In this document: positions 10,246-17,887 of the stretch, piece after piece
Numbering within the stretch: position 1 is the first letter of the stretch
How the letters are laid out: each line of letters opens with the position of its first letter
Assembly (NCBI GenBank): GCA_012960535.1
Contig: DUBB01000014.1
Coordinates: 62,001-126,000 of the forward strand
Source of the DNA: Gammaproteobacteria bacterium
GTDB lineage: Bacteria > Pseudomonadota > Gammaproteobacteria > Pseudomonadales > Azotimanducaceae
DNA length: 64,000 bases
Reading direction: 5' to 3'
The notes under the pieces: generated by a model
What the model was told of the DNA's origin: nothing
The model's input: only the letters and a program-made list of their open reading frames with translations
The model's database searches: none
Program-made: the position numbers and the translations under genes

Positions 10246-11412
10246 ATGACGCTTGTTAAAGAAATAGTAACCATGGAAGCCGAATTGACCAGTTGGCGTC
10301 GCGATATACATGCCCATCCTGAACTGGGTTTTGAAGAAAATCGAACGGCTGCATTTGTAGCAAAAAAACTCGCTGAGTTTGGCATCCAGGTGCACACGGG
10401 GATAGGGAAAACGGGGGTTGTGGGTGTTCTTAAGGTCGGCAATGAGACAAAAGCCGTTGGTTTGCGCGCTGATATGGATGCACTGCCCATTAACGAACGG
10501 AATACTTTTGATCATAGGTCTACTCATGAGGGCCGCATGCATGCCTGTGGTCATGACGGGCATACCACCATGTTGTTAGCTGCAGCAAAGTATCTTTCTG
10601 AATCGCAGAACTTTCGCGGTCAAGTGAATTTTATCTTCCAGCCTGCCGAAGAAGGCATTGGTGGTGCAAAGGCGATGATCGAAGATGGTTTGTTTGAGCA
10701 GTTTCCCTGCGACAATCTATATGCCATGCATAATGCGCCTGGATTGCCAGTCGGGAAATTCGCGGCAGTTGCCGGCATAAGAACAGCAGCCGGCGCTTTC
10801 TTTGATATTACTATTACCGGGAAAGGTGCTCATGGCGCATTTCCTGATCAGGGTGTTGATCCCATTTTCGTGGCGGGTCAGCTGATTGCTGCATTACAGT
10901 CGATTGTCTCGAGAAATACACCGCCCACAGAAACAGCCGTTGTTTCGATTACCCAGGTCCACGGCGGTGATGCTTATAATGTCATCCCGGCTTCAGCTAG
11001 GTTGGCAGGTACCGTCAGGACCTTATCCATGCAGGTCATGGACCGTATTGAAACTCGAATGAACCAGATTGTCGATGGTATCTGCGTTGCTCACGGGGCC
11101 TCGGCGGAGATTGATTTCCGTATTATTTTTCATCCAGTCGTGAACGATCCTGCAGCATCTGAACTGGCAGCTGCTGTATGCGACGATCTGGTAGGCGAGG
11201 AAAACGTTTACAGGAGCGGAAAACCAGGTACAGGTTCGGAAGATTTCTCGTTTATGTCAGAAGTGGTGCCGGGCTGCTACCTGAACCTGGGGAATGGCCA
11301 GGATAGTCATCCGCTGCACAATCATGATTATGATTTTGATGATCGGGCACTGGTCTATGGCGCCAGCTTTTTTGCCAGGATGGTAGAACGAACGCTCAGC
11401 AGTGAAGGCTGA
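10246..11412 (+). CDS. M20-family amidohydrolase (hippurate/N-acyl-amino-acid hydrolase type)
   Basis: A 388-residue zinc peptidase-like amidohydrolase of the HipO/AmhX subfamily, which hydrolyses N-acyl amino acids or indole conjugates. It opens with RRDIHAHPELGFEE, followed by GLRADMDALPI and the metal-binding HACGHDGHTT (H99, C101, H103). A dimerisation insert (ITGKGAHGAFPDQGVDPI) and a C-terminal PGTGSEDFSFM block complete the fold. AAGGAGGA at 10235-10242 defines the ATG. No signal peptide is present, so it should be cytoplasmic. It is probably expressed with sdaA, 92 bases upstream. Confidence 0.92.
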   Translation: MTLVKEIVTMEAELTSWRRDIHAHPELGFEENRTAAFVAKKLAEFGIQVHTGIGKTGVVGVLKVGNETKAVGLRADMDALPINERNTFDHRSTHEGRMHACGHDGHTTMLLAAAKYLSESQNFRGQVNFIFQPAEEGIGGAKAMIEDGLFEQFPCDNLYAMHNAPGLPVGKFAAVAGIRTAAGAFFDITITGKGAHGAFPDQGVDPIFVAGQLIAALQSIVSRNTPPTETAVVSITQVHGGDAYNVIPASARLAGTVRTLSMQVMDRIETRMNQIVDGICVAHGASAEIDFRIIFHPVVNDPAASELAAAVCDDLVGEENVYRSGKPGTGSEDFSFMSEVVPGCYLNLGNGQDSHPLHNHDYDFDDRALVYGASFFARMVERTLSSEG

Positions 11413-11424
11413 TTCCCGGCATTG

Positions 11425-12504
11425 TTAATTGGTCTGTGAGCGTTTCTTGGTAATTGCCTGCATGCCATCCCACTCATCCCAATGATTGCAGAGTTTGTCA
11501 ATGGATGTCTGCCAGGGATCGTAGGAATCCGGGTATTCCAGAAATTGCCCAAAGTAACCCCGATCAGGGTGGTCACTGACCCCATGACCGACTCTTCTAC
11601 TGCCCTCGTGAGGATTGCCTTGTCTTAACCGACGAACCCGGAAATAGACGTTGATACGAGGATTGGGCCCCAGGTTCGGGGTGGGCGCATGGGGGCAGCT
11701 ATGTAAAGCCAGCACGGCGTCTCCGGGCTCCATCAACACAGGCGTTAATTCAGGCCAGGGCCAGCCGTCAATATTTTTGTTCGCAGCCGCCAGGTCAGCT
11801 TTGCGGGCACGTATGGCATCGGGTAGGCCATTCATATAAGGGGCGCCTCGGCGGCTGATTTTCATTCTTGGCCAGCCCGTGCCTTCCGGGCCAATGATGC
11901 TGCCAGTGTCTCGCTGTTTTATGAAAGCGGCTTCGACTTCTTCGTGCAAGCCTTTGAGTACCGCGAACTGGCCGTTTCCGGGAATGCTTTGGTCACTCAG
12001 GCAGATCCCGACTAGTGCTGTATAGCTACCTGTGGAGATTCTTCGCTCAGGGTCTATCCACAGTTGGCCGTCGTTAGTGCCTCTTTTTTCATCATTTTCC
12101 CCAAAATAGGCGACGGCATGCTTGGGGCGACCCAATTTTAAATCAATCTCATCGGCTGAATCAGGTATATCGCCACTCCAGGACCCATCCACGTGCGTAC
12201 CGGGTTCGCCACCGAGTTGATCAAAAGGGGGCGTCATTGCTACCTGGCAGCTTATCAGTGGCGGGAAAGGACCCATCAGGTTGTGTAACAGGGCATCAAG
12301 GCAGCTGCCATAGAATAAACTGATGATATCCGGGTGGGTTGCCAACGCAGCCGGCGCCAGTAAACGGCGTTCATTGTCTGGCAGGGACGCCAGTATTTTT
12401 TCCTTTGCCCTGTCAATCAGCGCAGCAGGAACTGCGTTTTTGATGACGATAAAACCATCTTTTTTAAACTGTCGTTTTTGTTTGCGGGAGAGATCTTCGG
12501 TCAT
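11425..12504 (-). CDS. Phytanoyl-CoA dioxygenase family protein (PhyH 1)
   Basis: A 359-residue 2OG-Fe(II) oxygenase of the PhyH superfamily. FKKDGFIVIKNAVP near the N-terminus is the family's typical opening. A GTHVDGSW segment supplies the H-x-D iron ligands, and LHSCPHAPTPNLGPNPRINVYFRV holds the distal histidine and 2OG-binding arginine region. Its ATG overlaps the stop codon of the upstream PhyH gene by four bases (ATGA at 12501-12504), so the two are translationally coupled. The substrate is unknown. Closely similar marine homologues are commonly annotated only as PhyH. Confidence 0.88.
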   Translation of the reverse strand: MTEDLSRKQKRQFKKDGFIVIKNAVPAALIDRAKEKILASLPDNERRLLAPAALATHPDIISLFYGSCLDALLHNLMGPFPPLISCQVAMTPPFDQLGGEPGTHVDGSWSGDIPDSADEIDLKLGRPKHAVAYFGENDEKRGTNDGQLWIDPERRISTGSYTALVGICLSDQSIPGNGQFAVLKGLHEEVEAAFIKQRDTGSIIGPEGTGWPRMKISRRGAPYMNGLPDAIRARKADLAAANKNIDGWPWPELTPVLMEPGDAVLALHSCPHAPTPNLGPNPRINVYFRVRRLRQGNPHEGSRRVGHGVSDHPDRGYFGQFLEYPDSYDPWQTSIDKLCNHWDEWDGMQAITKKRSQTN

Positions 12505-13496
12505 GGCGATTCTTCTGAGGCGGTTTCATGGTTAGCGGGTTTTCGCGAAACTCTTCTGGTTTTATGTAGCTGGCCCAGTTCTCCTATAATGTAATCAGGA
12601 ACAGTAACATCGTAATTCCCAAGGCTGCGTTGCGTGAGCTGCGTTCTGGTACCATTCATCATGCCCAGCGTGCCATAGGTACGCAATCCCAGGCGCCGCT
12701 TTAATTTTGGGCTGGCTTCTTCGAGCACTTCCTGCAAACAAGTGACCCCCCAGTTTTCTTGCTGGCGCATCCAAGGCAGGCACAGGAAATTTGCAAGATG
12801 TCGCCTTGGGTGGCCTTCAAGGTTAGCACCATAACCGTGCCAGATACGGCCGTCAAACACGAATAGCGTCCCCGCATCAGCTTCAATTTGACTTGCCAGG
12901 CTGCGTGGTGGTGGTTCTACCTGGTATGCGCTTGGCCAGCGATGGCTGCCAGGAACGACGTAGGTACTGCCACGCTCAGGCCTGAAATCGTCGAGCAGCC
13001 AGAAGACGTTGCAGGCGGCGGGAAAGTCTGCGGTCGCTGGCACTTGCCCCTGGTCGCGATGCAGTTGCTGCGGCTCCGCAGTCGGGCCATGGAATACACC
13101 GGCGGTCAAGCTGGAAATGAGGAAGTCCTTACCCAGTAGGAACCCCGCCAGGTCATCGACAATGGGTCGTTCCACCAGATTGAGAAACATTTTGCCTTTA
13201 TTAACCATGTTAGAGATGCTTTGTTGCACAGCCAATGTGCCGGGCGGCGCCTGGTCGGCTAGGTCCCTCTCAGCCTGGGCCTGTCTATCCAGGCCCTGGC
13301 GGAGCTTGTTGACTTCTTTTTCTGTCAGCGCATCTTTGAGTAAGCACAGGCCATAGGTGGCCAGGTCTTCTCGGGCTTTTTCTGGATGGGTGGTAGCAGA
13401 AGGGATCTTGAGTACTTCAGGAGGGTCCAGCAGGGGGGCTCCCTGGTAGCGGGTTTGGCGGTGTTTTGCTGGTTTGAGTATTTCTGACATGGTCAT
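12501..13496 (-). CDS. Phytanoyl-CoA dioxygenase family protein (PhyH 2)
   Basis: A 331-residue PhyH-type 2OG-Fe(II) oxygenase. LATYGLCLLKDALTEKEV is the N-terminal block, QQLHRDQGQVP carries the H-x-D iron pair, and LLDDFRPERGSTYVVPGSHRWP is the typical core strand. FDGRIWHGYGANLEGHPRRHLANF gives the distal histidine and 2OG-binding arginine. It is the first gene of a two-gene operon with PhyH 1. Three 16-base direct repeats lie 32-79 bases upstream of its start. A second ATG six bases downstream (13490) is an equally possible start. Confidence 0.9.
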   Translation of the reverse strand: MTMSEILKPAKHRQTRYQGAPLLDPPEVLKIPSATTHPEKAREDLATYGLCLLKDALTEKEVNKLRQGLDRQAQAERDLADQAPPGTLAVQQSISNMVNKGKMFLNLVERPIVDDLAGFLLGKDFLISSLTAGVFHGPTAEPQQLHRDQGQVPATADFPAACNVFWLLDDFRPERGSTYVVPGSHRWPSAYQVEPPPRSLASQIEADAGTLFVFDGRIWHGYGANLEGHPRRHLANFLCLPWMRQQENWGVTCLQEVLEEASPKLKRRLGLRTYGTLGMMNGTRTQLTQRSLGNYDVTVPDYIIGELGQLHKTRRVSRKPANHETASEESP

Positions 13497-13527
13497 GGCT
13501 GCATCCTAAGTCTATGCAAAAAAAATT

Positions 13528-13575
13528 TATGCGACATAACATCTATGCGACATAACATCTATGCGACATAAAATT
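13528..13575. repeat. Three tandem 16-base repeats upstream of the PhyH operon
   Basis: The unit TATGCGACATAACATC occurs at 13528-13543 and 13544-13559, with a third diverged copy at 13560-13575. Each copy contains TATG-CGA-CATA, a small inverted repeat, so the array could present three operator-like sites to a regulator of the minus-strand operon (inference). Confidence 0.85.
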
Positions 13576-13718
13576 GATTTTTTGGTGGGGTCATCAGTTT
13601 TCCGTGAATTAGTCCTTGCTAGGTTATATCACAATATGAGTAGTTGCGATGTTAACCTGCTCGTCACCCGGGTATTAGCGCGGGTCTGCGACGTTTCTAC
13701 GGTGAGTTAGTGAGGGGG

Positions 13719-13735
13719 CGCCGCAAGGCGTTTTT
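13719..13735 (+). terminator. Possible weak intrinsic terminator, no obvious gene upstream
   Basis: CGCC-GCAA-GGCG forms a four-base-pair GC stem with a GNRA tetraloop, followed by five T residues. No plus-strand gene ends just upstream, so it might end a short RNA or be chance. Confidence 0.35.
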
Positions 13736-13990
13736 CTGATCTTTTGTGGAAGCAATGGTTACAGGCCCGGGATAGGATTAACTTGAATTTATCGGATCAA
13801 TATAAGAGGCAGGTAGGTCGATACCTTAGTAAATACATCGTAATTGCCTTAACAACGTACACTCTGGTTTTTCGTCTTGTGGTTGTCCGGTGGCAATCGG
13901 TAAGGCCGTGCAGCGAAGGCAGAAAATTTACTTGGTTTGAATCGTTGCATTCAGGTGTATGCTCAGTCTATTACGAGCGTGAGGGTCATC

Positions 13991-14587
13991 ATGAAGGTAG
14001 AATTTTACTGGGATCCGGGTAGTACCAATACCTATTTTGCCTGGCATTTGCTAAAGCCGATTGCTACCAGGTTTAAGGCTGAAATTTGTCCACAACCTTT
14101 TAATCTGGGGTTTGTGTTCAGAAGCCAGAACTATGTCCTGATGGATGAACCGGTGGCAAAAATGCGCAATCGAAGAGACGATTTGATGCGCTGGGCAAAG
14201 AAGTACCAATTACCTTTTCGAGTTCCAGATACTTTCCCAATCAAGACCAGCAGAATACTGCGCGGCGCTTTGGCATCGCGAACCTGGCAAAAAGAAATCC
14301 CATTCATGGAAGAAGTTTTCAAGCGCTATTGGGAGCAGAACGATAGTAGTGTAGCCACCGACGCCGGGCTTATGAAAATCGCCGAGGCTCTGGCAATACC
14401 GGAAAACGAATTCTATGATCTGTTCACCAGTGATTCTATTGGAACGCAGTTACGAGCCTCTACCCAGCAGGGATTGGACAACGGTGTATTTGGCGCGCCG
14501 ACACTGGTGATTGAAAATGAGATTTACTGGGGTAAGGACCGTATGGAATTTGTAATAGATCATCTGCAGCGGTTACAGGCCGGCTGA
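13991..14587 (+). CDS. DSBA-fold protein, 2-hydroxychromene-2-carboxylate isomerase family
   Basis: A 198-residue thioredoxin-fold protein of the DSBA/GST-kappa group. The opening VEFYWDPGSTNTYFAWHLL corresponds to the family's D-x-x-SP-x-SY-x-A block. The closing GVFGAPTLVIENEIYWGKDRMEF matches the conserved GVFGVPTF..WGNDRLDF end. There is no C-x-x-C pair, so it is not a disulfide oxidoreductase. Known relatives use glutathione to isomerise naphthalene-pathway intermediates; the substrate here is unknown. The frame is open upstream to 13937, but the ATG at 13991 follows GAGGG and begins right at the first beta-strand. A two-domain relative lies at 37269-38564. Confidence 0.85.
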   Translation: MKVEFYWDPGSTNTYFAWHLLKPIATRFKAEICPQPFNLGFVFRSQNYVLMDEPVAKMRNRRDDLMRWAKKYQLPFRVPDTFPIKTSRILRGALASRTWQKEIPFMEEVFKRYWEQNDSSVATDAGLMKIAEALAIPENEFYDLFTSDSIGTQLRASTQQGLDNGVFGAPTLVIENEIYWGKDRMEFVIDHLQRLQAG

Positions 14588-14812
14588 TCCAGGCGTTAAG
14601 CCGTCATTGGTGCTGTCCTGGTAGCGCTGATCCGGTTGCGGAGCGCAGGTATGGCGCGCAGCTATGGGGCTATCCGGATCCGGGCAATCACTGCCTTAGT
14701 TATCGGGGATGAGTCAAGATAAGAAATAGGATCGTGCTGGAGTTCAGTCAGCAATCTAGGTTGGATACTCTGGTAGTATTGAATGACAGGTCATGGGTAT
14801 CAGGGAGGCAGG

Positions 14813-15841
14813 ATGAGCGAGCAACATAGCAGCATTAGCATAAGATATGAGCGGGTACCGAGACTGCAACCCGGTAGCCCTGATAGTGTCGCTTATTTGA
14901 AGGAGCATGGTTATGTTGTGATTGCCAACGCTCTGGACCTGCAGCAGACGCAACACGCGCTGGCCGGACTTTGGGATTATCTGGAAGGGTTGGAAACAGG
15001 GATTGACAGACTCGATAGTCGGACCTGGGGTGATGATAACTGGCCAACGGCAGTCCATGGCGGGATCTTGCCAAGCTATGGGATTGGGCACTGCCAGGCG
15101 CAATGGTTTATCCGGGACATTCCCGGGGTAAAAAAGTCGTTTGCAGCATTATGGGGTACGGACGATCTGCTGGTCAGCTTTGATGGGGTCAGTCTATGGC
15201 GGCCCTGGTCGGTTGATCCTTCCTGGAAGACCAATCTAGGTAGCAGTTGGCTGCATATCGATCAACATCCGATTGGCCGGCCCGGTCGGCAATGTGTTCA
15301 GGGTCTGGTTAATTTACTGCCGACCAGTGAAAGCGCTGGCGGTAACGTTATTGTTCCAGGCAGTCATCGTCTGTTTACAGAAATCCCTGATCTTTATACT
15401 GAGCGGTTAGCTAGAATTGATCCATCCATTGACCACTTCAGGTTTCCCAAGGAAGATCCCTTGTTTTTGGATAATGAGCCCATAACCTGCCACATGGAAG
15501 CGGGAGATTTATTGCTCTGGGACTCTCGAACGGTGCATTGCAGTAGCCCCGGTTCAGGTCATGAATTTCCGGGCAATGAGCTGGTACGGGCAATCAGCCT
15601 GATTTGTATGATGCCAAGATCTCGATCCAATGAAGCGGTTATCTCCAGACGTAAAGCAGCCGTCGCTAAGAAAACTTCGACTACTAATTGGAGTGATCGG
15701 TTTATCAATGCTGATCAGTTTCCGCAGATAACAGCGGTTGCGAATAGGCAAAGATACACCTGGCCGGCTGTGCCAGCGTTAAATGACACTCAGTTGAAAT
15801 TGGTTGGCTGGACCGAAGCAGAACTCGCTGCTCGTAAATGA
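14813..15841 (+). CDS. Phytanoyl-CoA dioxygenase family protein (PhyH 3)
   Basis: A 342-residue 2OG-Fe(II) oxygenase. YLKEHGYVVIANALDLQQTQ is the PhyH entry motif, WLHIDQHPIGRPG holds the H-x-D pair, and GGNVIVPGSHRLF and LLLWDSRTVHCSSPG are the later core strands with the distal histidine. An earlier in-frame ATG exists at 14783, but GGGAGG at 14803-14808 sits just before the ATG at 14813, which I take as the start. It converges on the aldo/keto reductase gene. Substrate not assignable. Confidence 0.88.
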   Translation: MSEQHSSISIRYERVPRLQPGSPDSVAYLKEHGYVVIANALDLQQTQHALAGLWDYLEGLETGIDRLDSRTWGDDNWPTAVHGGILPSYGIGHCQAQWFIRDIPGVKKSFAALWGTDDLLVSFDGVSLWRPWSVDPSWKTNLGSSWLHIDQHPIGRPGRQCVQGLVNLLPTSESAGGNVIVPGSHRLFTEIPDLYTERLARIDPSIDHFRFPKEDPLFLDNEPITCHMEAGDLLLWDSRTVHCSSPGSGHEFPGNELVRAISLICMMPRSRSNEAVISRRKAAVAKKTSTTNWSDRFINADQFPQITAVANRQRYTWPAVPALNDTQLKLVGWTEAELAARK

Positions 15842-15940
15842 AACAGAGCGACACTCGGTTAATCCAGGCAGATGCCCGGGCTTCTTTTGTTAGCGGATAT
15901 TTTTTGCAGTGCTTTTTGCCTCCTGATGACCAAAGATCTG

Positions 15941-16921
15941 TTACCGCTGTATTAGGTCCAGAGAATCGATTTCAGAGATCTGTTGCTGGTCAAGCGGGCC
16001 CAGTTCTGCCCCCTGCACACAGGCCATTAATTCCTGGCGATTCTTGACGCCTAAAACGACACTGTCCACTGCCATTGCCAAGGCATAGCGGTGAGCGATA
16101 ACAGCAGGGTCTTCAGTCCACTTTGCACACAGCGCTCGAAAGCTGGCGGCTCTCTGATAGTCCTTGGCGTCAGGATGGTCGGCGGCTAGGCTTCGGTCCA
16201 TTTGCTGGCAGAGGGCGCCGGCCTGAACCGCTCGGATGCCAAGAATGCCTACTTCATTGGCGGCTGCAGCCGCCAGAATATTACGAGGCTCAGCCGGGGC
16301 TTCAAAGCGCCTGATGCCGCCTGCGCTATCAAGGAGGTTGGTGATTACCTGTACTGCAGCTGGCTTGGTCGAATGGTCAAGCGCCTGTTTGATGGTTTGC
16401 GGCAGCCCGGTACCCGTGATCCCCCAGGCTTTAATGATACCTTTGGCTTTCAGGGCCTCAAATGCAGGGATTACAACTTGGTCATAGCAACTCCAGGTGA
16501 CTGACCATTTTTTTTGGTTAAAGGCTAGATCGCCTGGAAACAGGTAGTCATCAGGAATAATCTGAGAGTGCAGGAAGAACAGATCGATGGCCTCGATCTG
16601 CATAGCGGCCAGGCTGCGTTTTATAGAATGCTCCAGCTTTGACATTGTTGGTTCGGCAGAGTCTGTGCCCAGCAGGCATTTTGAGTTGATATGGACATGT
16701 TCTGGCAGAAGCCCCTGAAAGGCTTTCCCGATCACTGTTTCAGCTTCGCCTCGACCATAGGAAGGCGCCATGTCGAGCAGAGTGATGCCTTTGTCAACGG
16801 CAAGGCGAGCCGTGGCGATGGCCTCACCCTGAGTTGTTTGTCCCCATACCTGGCCTATGCCGCCTCCGCCAAGGGTTAGTATGCTGACCGGCCAAAGATC
16901 GCCGAGTTGTTTTTGCTGCAT
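15941..16921 (-). CDS. Aldo/keto reductase
   Basis: About 326 residues of an NAD(P)-dependent TIM-barrel oxidoreductase. QLGDLWPVSILTLGGGGIGQVWG opens the barrel. The catalytic tetrad can be followed: Asp and Tyr in LLDMAPSYGRGEAE, Lys in HINSKCLLG, and His in DLFFLHSQ. The set resembles the D-threo-aldose dehydrogenase/pyridoxal reductase branch, but the substrate is unknown. The frame runs upstream to a TTG at 16951 and includes an ATG at 16939. AGGGA lies seven bases before the ATG at 16921, where homologues usually begin, so I use it. Confidence 0.87.
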   Translation of the reverse strand: MQQKQLGDLWPVSILTLGGGGIGQVWGQTTQGEAIATARLAVDKGITLLDMAPSYGRGEAETVIGKAFQGLLPEHVHINSKCLLGTDSAEPTMSKLEHSIKRSLAAMQIEAIDLFFLHSQIIPDDYLFPGDLAFNQKKWSVTWSCYDQVVIPAFEALKAKGIIKAWGITGTGLPQTIKQALDHSTKPAAVQVITNLLDSAGGIRRFEAPAEPRNILAAAAANEVGILGIRAVQAGALCQQMDRSLAADHPDAKDYQRAASFRALCAKWTEDPAVIAHRYALAMAVDSVVLGVKNRQELMACVQGAELGPLDQQQISEIDSLDLIQR

Positions 16922-16939
16922 CCGGGTATCCCTACTCAT

Positions 16940-17335
16940 TATTGGCGCCAAGTTTAGCAGCTGAAGGATTGCCCCAGAAGTTGGTGGGTGTATTTATTTT
17001 AGGCTTTGACATTGATTTTGGGAAAGGTGTTGTGGCCACACGGCAGCAGTGTGGTCCAGTTTGCCCAGATGTCTGCGCCAGGTTTGGTCTGCTTATTACT
17101 TGACCAGGTTAAGCACCAGATTCAGCGATGGCAATCAGGGTGATGACGTTAGGCAGGATGGTGAGTTAAGTTTTTATAGCCTGGCAGGGCAGTTTGAGCC
17201 TGGCAAGGCAGTTTGATAGACGGGTCAGGTGTTTGTTAACCTGAACTGAAAATGAACGCGGTTATTGTGATAACAACTGATATTAGTATGATGCCCGTAT
17301 AGAGAATTACATTCATTATTGATGGAATAGTAGCG
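16940..17335. other. Divergent intergenic region with a 19-base tandem duplication
   Basis: About 390 bases between the reductase (-) and a small exported protein (+). It holds an imperfect hairpin (TGGCCACAC pairing with GTGTGGTCCA, about 17034-17056) and the direct repeat at 17178-17215. No coding frame is convincing. Confidence 0.5.
17178..17215. repeat. 19-base tandem direct repeat
   Basis: AGCCTGGCAGGGCAGTTTG at 17178-17196 is immediately repeated at 17197-17215 with one mismatch. It lies about 120 bases before the next plus-strand start. Confidence 0.85.
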
Positions 17336-17887
17336 ATGATACAAAACAATATCGGAATAAATGTGGTTTTAATTTCTGGCCTTATAAGCCTGCCGATGGG
17401 CCTGTATGCAGATGAATTGGATGTAAATGACAGGCAGGGACCTCGTACAGCCCATGGCTCAGGTCAACAAGCGGGTTCTGAAATGCGTGCAGCTGGTCGG
17501 GCGAAATGGCAGGCAATGTCGGCGGAAGAACGTGAAGCAGCGAAAGCGGAACGCCAGCAGAGGTGGAACGAACGACGCCAGGAACTGGAAAACATGACGC
17601 CCGAAGAGCGTCAGCAGGCCAGGGCTGAACATCGCCCAATGTCGGCGGAAGAACGTGAAGCAGCGAAAGCGGAACGCCAGCAGAGGCGGAACGAACGACG
17701 CCAGGAACTGGAAAACATGACGCCCGAAGAGCGTCAGCAAGCCAGGGCTGAACATCGCCGAGAGATGAAAAAACGGCGAAACAAAAAGCATGCAGGAAAG
17801 CGGGGTAATCGATCCAGGCGTGTAGGCGGCGTTGGTGAGCTTAAAGTAATGGATCACCCATCAATGGGGCCGGGGCTGAGCCCCTAA
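17336..17887 (+). CDS. Exported Arg/Glu-rich repeat protein
   Basis: A 183-residue protein with a probable signal peptide (hydrophobic NVVLISGLISLPMGLYA, cleavage near ADE). The rest is dominated by charged amphipathic helix: two consecutive copies of a 41-residue unit starting MSAEEREAAKAERQQR and containing MTPEERQQARAEHR. The C-terminus is strongly basic. The MTPEER helices resemble DUF3106/LTxxQ-type periplasmic proteins (Spy, CpxP, ZraP relatives) by eye, but I cannot assign a function. The two DNA copies differ at only two positions, so the duplication is recent. Its stop overlaps that of the convergent symporter gene by three bases (17885-17887 against 17884-17886). Confidence 0.7.
   Translation: MIQNNIGINVVLISGLISLPMGLYADELDVNDRQGPRTAHGSGQQAGSEMRAAGRAKWQAMSAEEREAAKAERQQRWNERRQELENMTPEERQQARAEHRPMSAEEREAAKAERQQRRNERRQELENMTPEERQQARAEHRREMKKRRNKKHAGKRGNRSRRVGGVGELKVMDHPSMGPGLSP
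17516..17761 (+). repeat. Two tandem 123-bp copies inside the exported protein gene
   Basis: Copy one is 17516-17638 and copy two 17639-17761. The period of 123 bases keeps frame (41 codons). I count two mismatches, one changing Trp to Arg and one silent. Confidence 0.92.

Larger units (their letters stand above)
13497..13990. other. Divergent intergenic region with repeats and a stray hairpin
   Basis: About 490 bases between PhyH 2 (-) and a DSBA-fold gene (+). It contains the 16-base repeat array at 13528-13575 and a short terminator-like hairpin at 13719-13735. Weak open frames here have no ribosome-binding site or recognisable product, so I do not call a gene. Confidence 0.5.

Noticed and set aside
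13744..14022. 92-codon plus-strand frame before the DSBA gene
   Set aside because: It overlaps the DSBA start in another frame and has no ribosome-binding site or motif.
17459..17857. Long minus-strand frame antisense to the exported repeat protein
   Set aside because: It is produced by the repetitive codon pattern of the plus-strand gene; it repeats the same peptide twice and has no signal, motif or ribosome-binding site.
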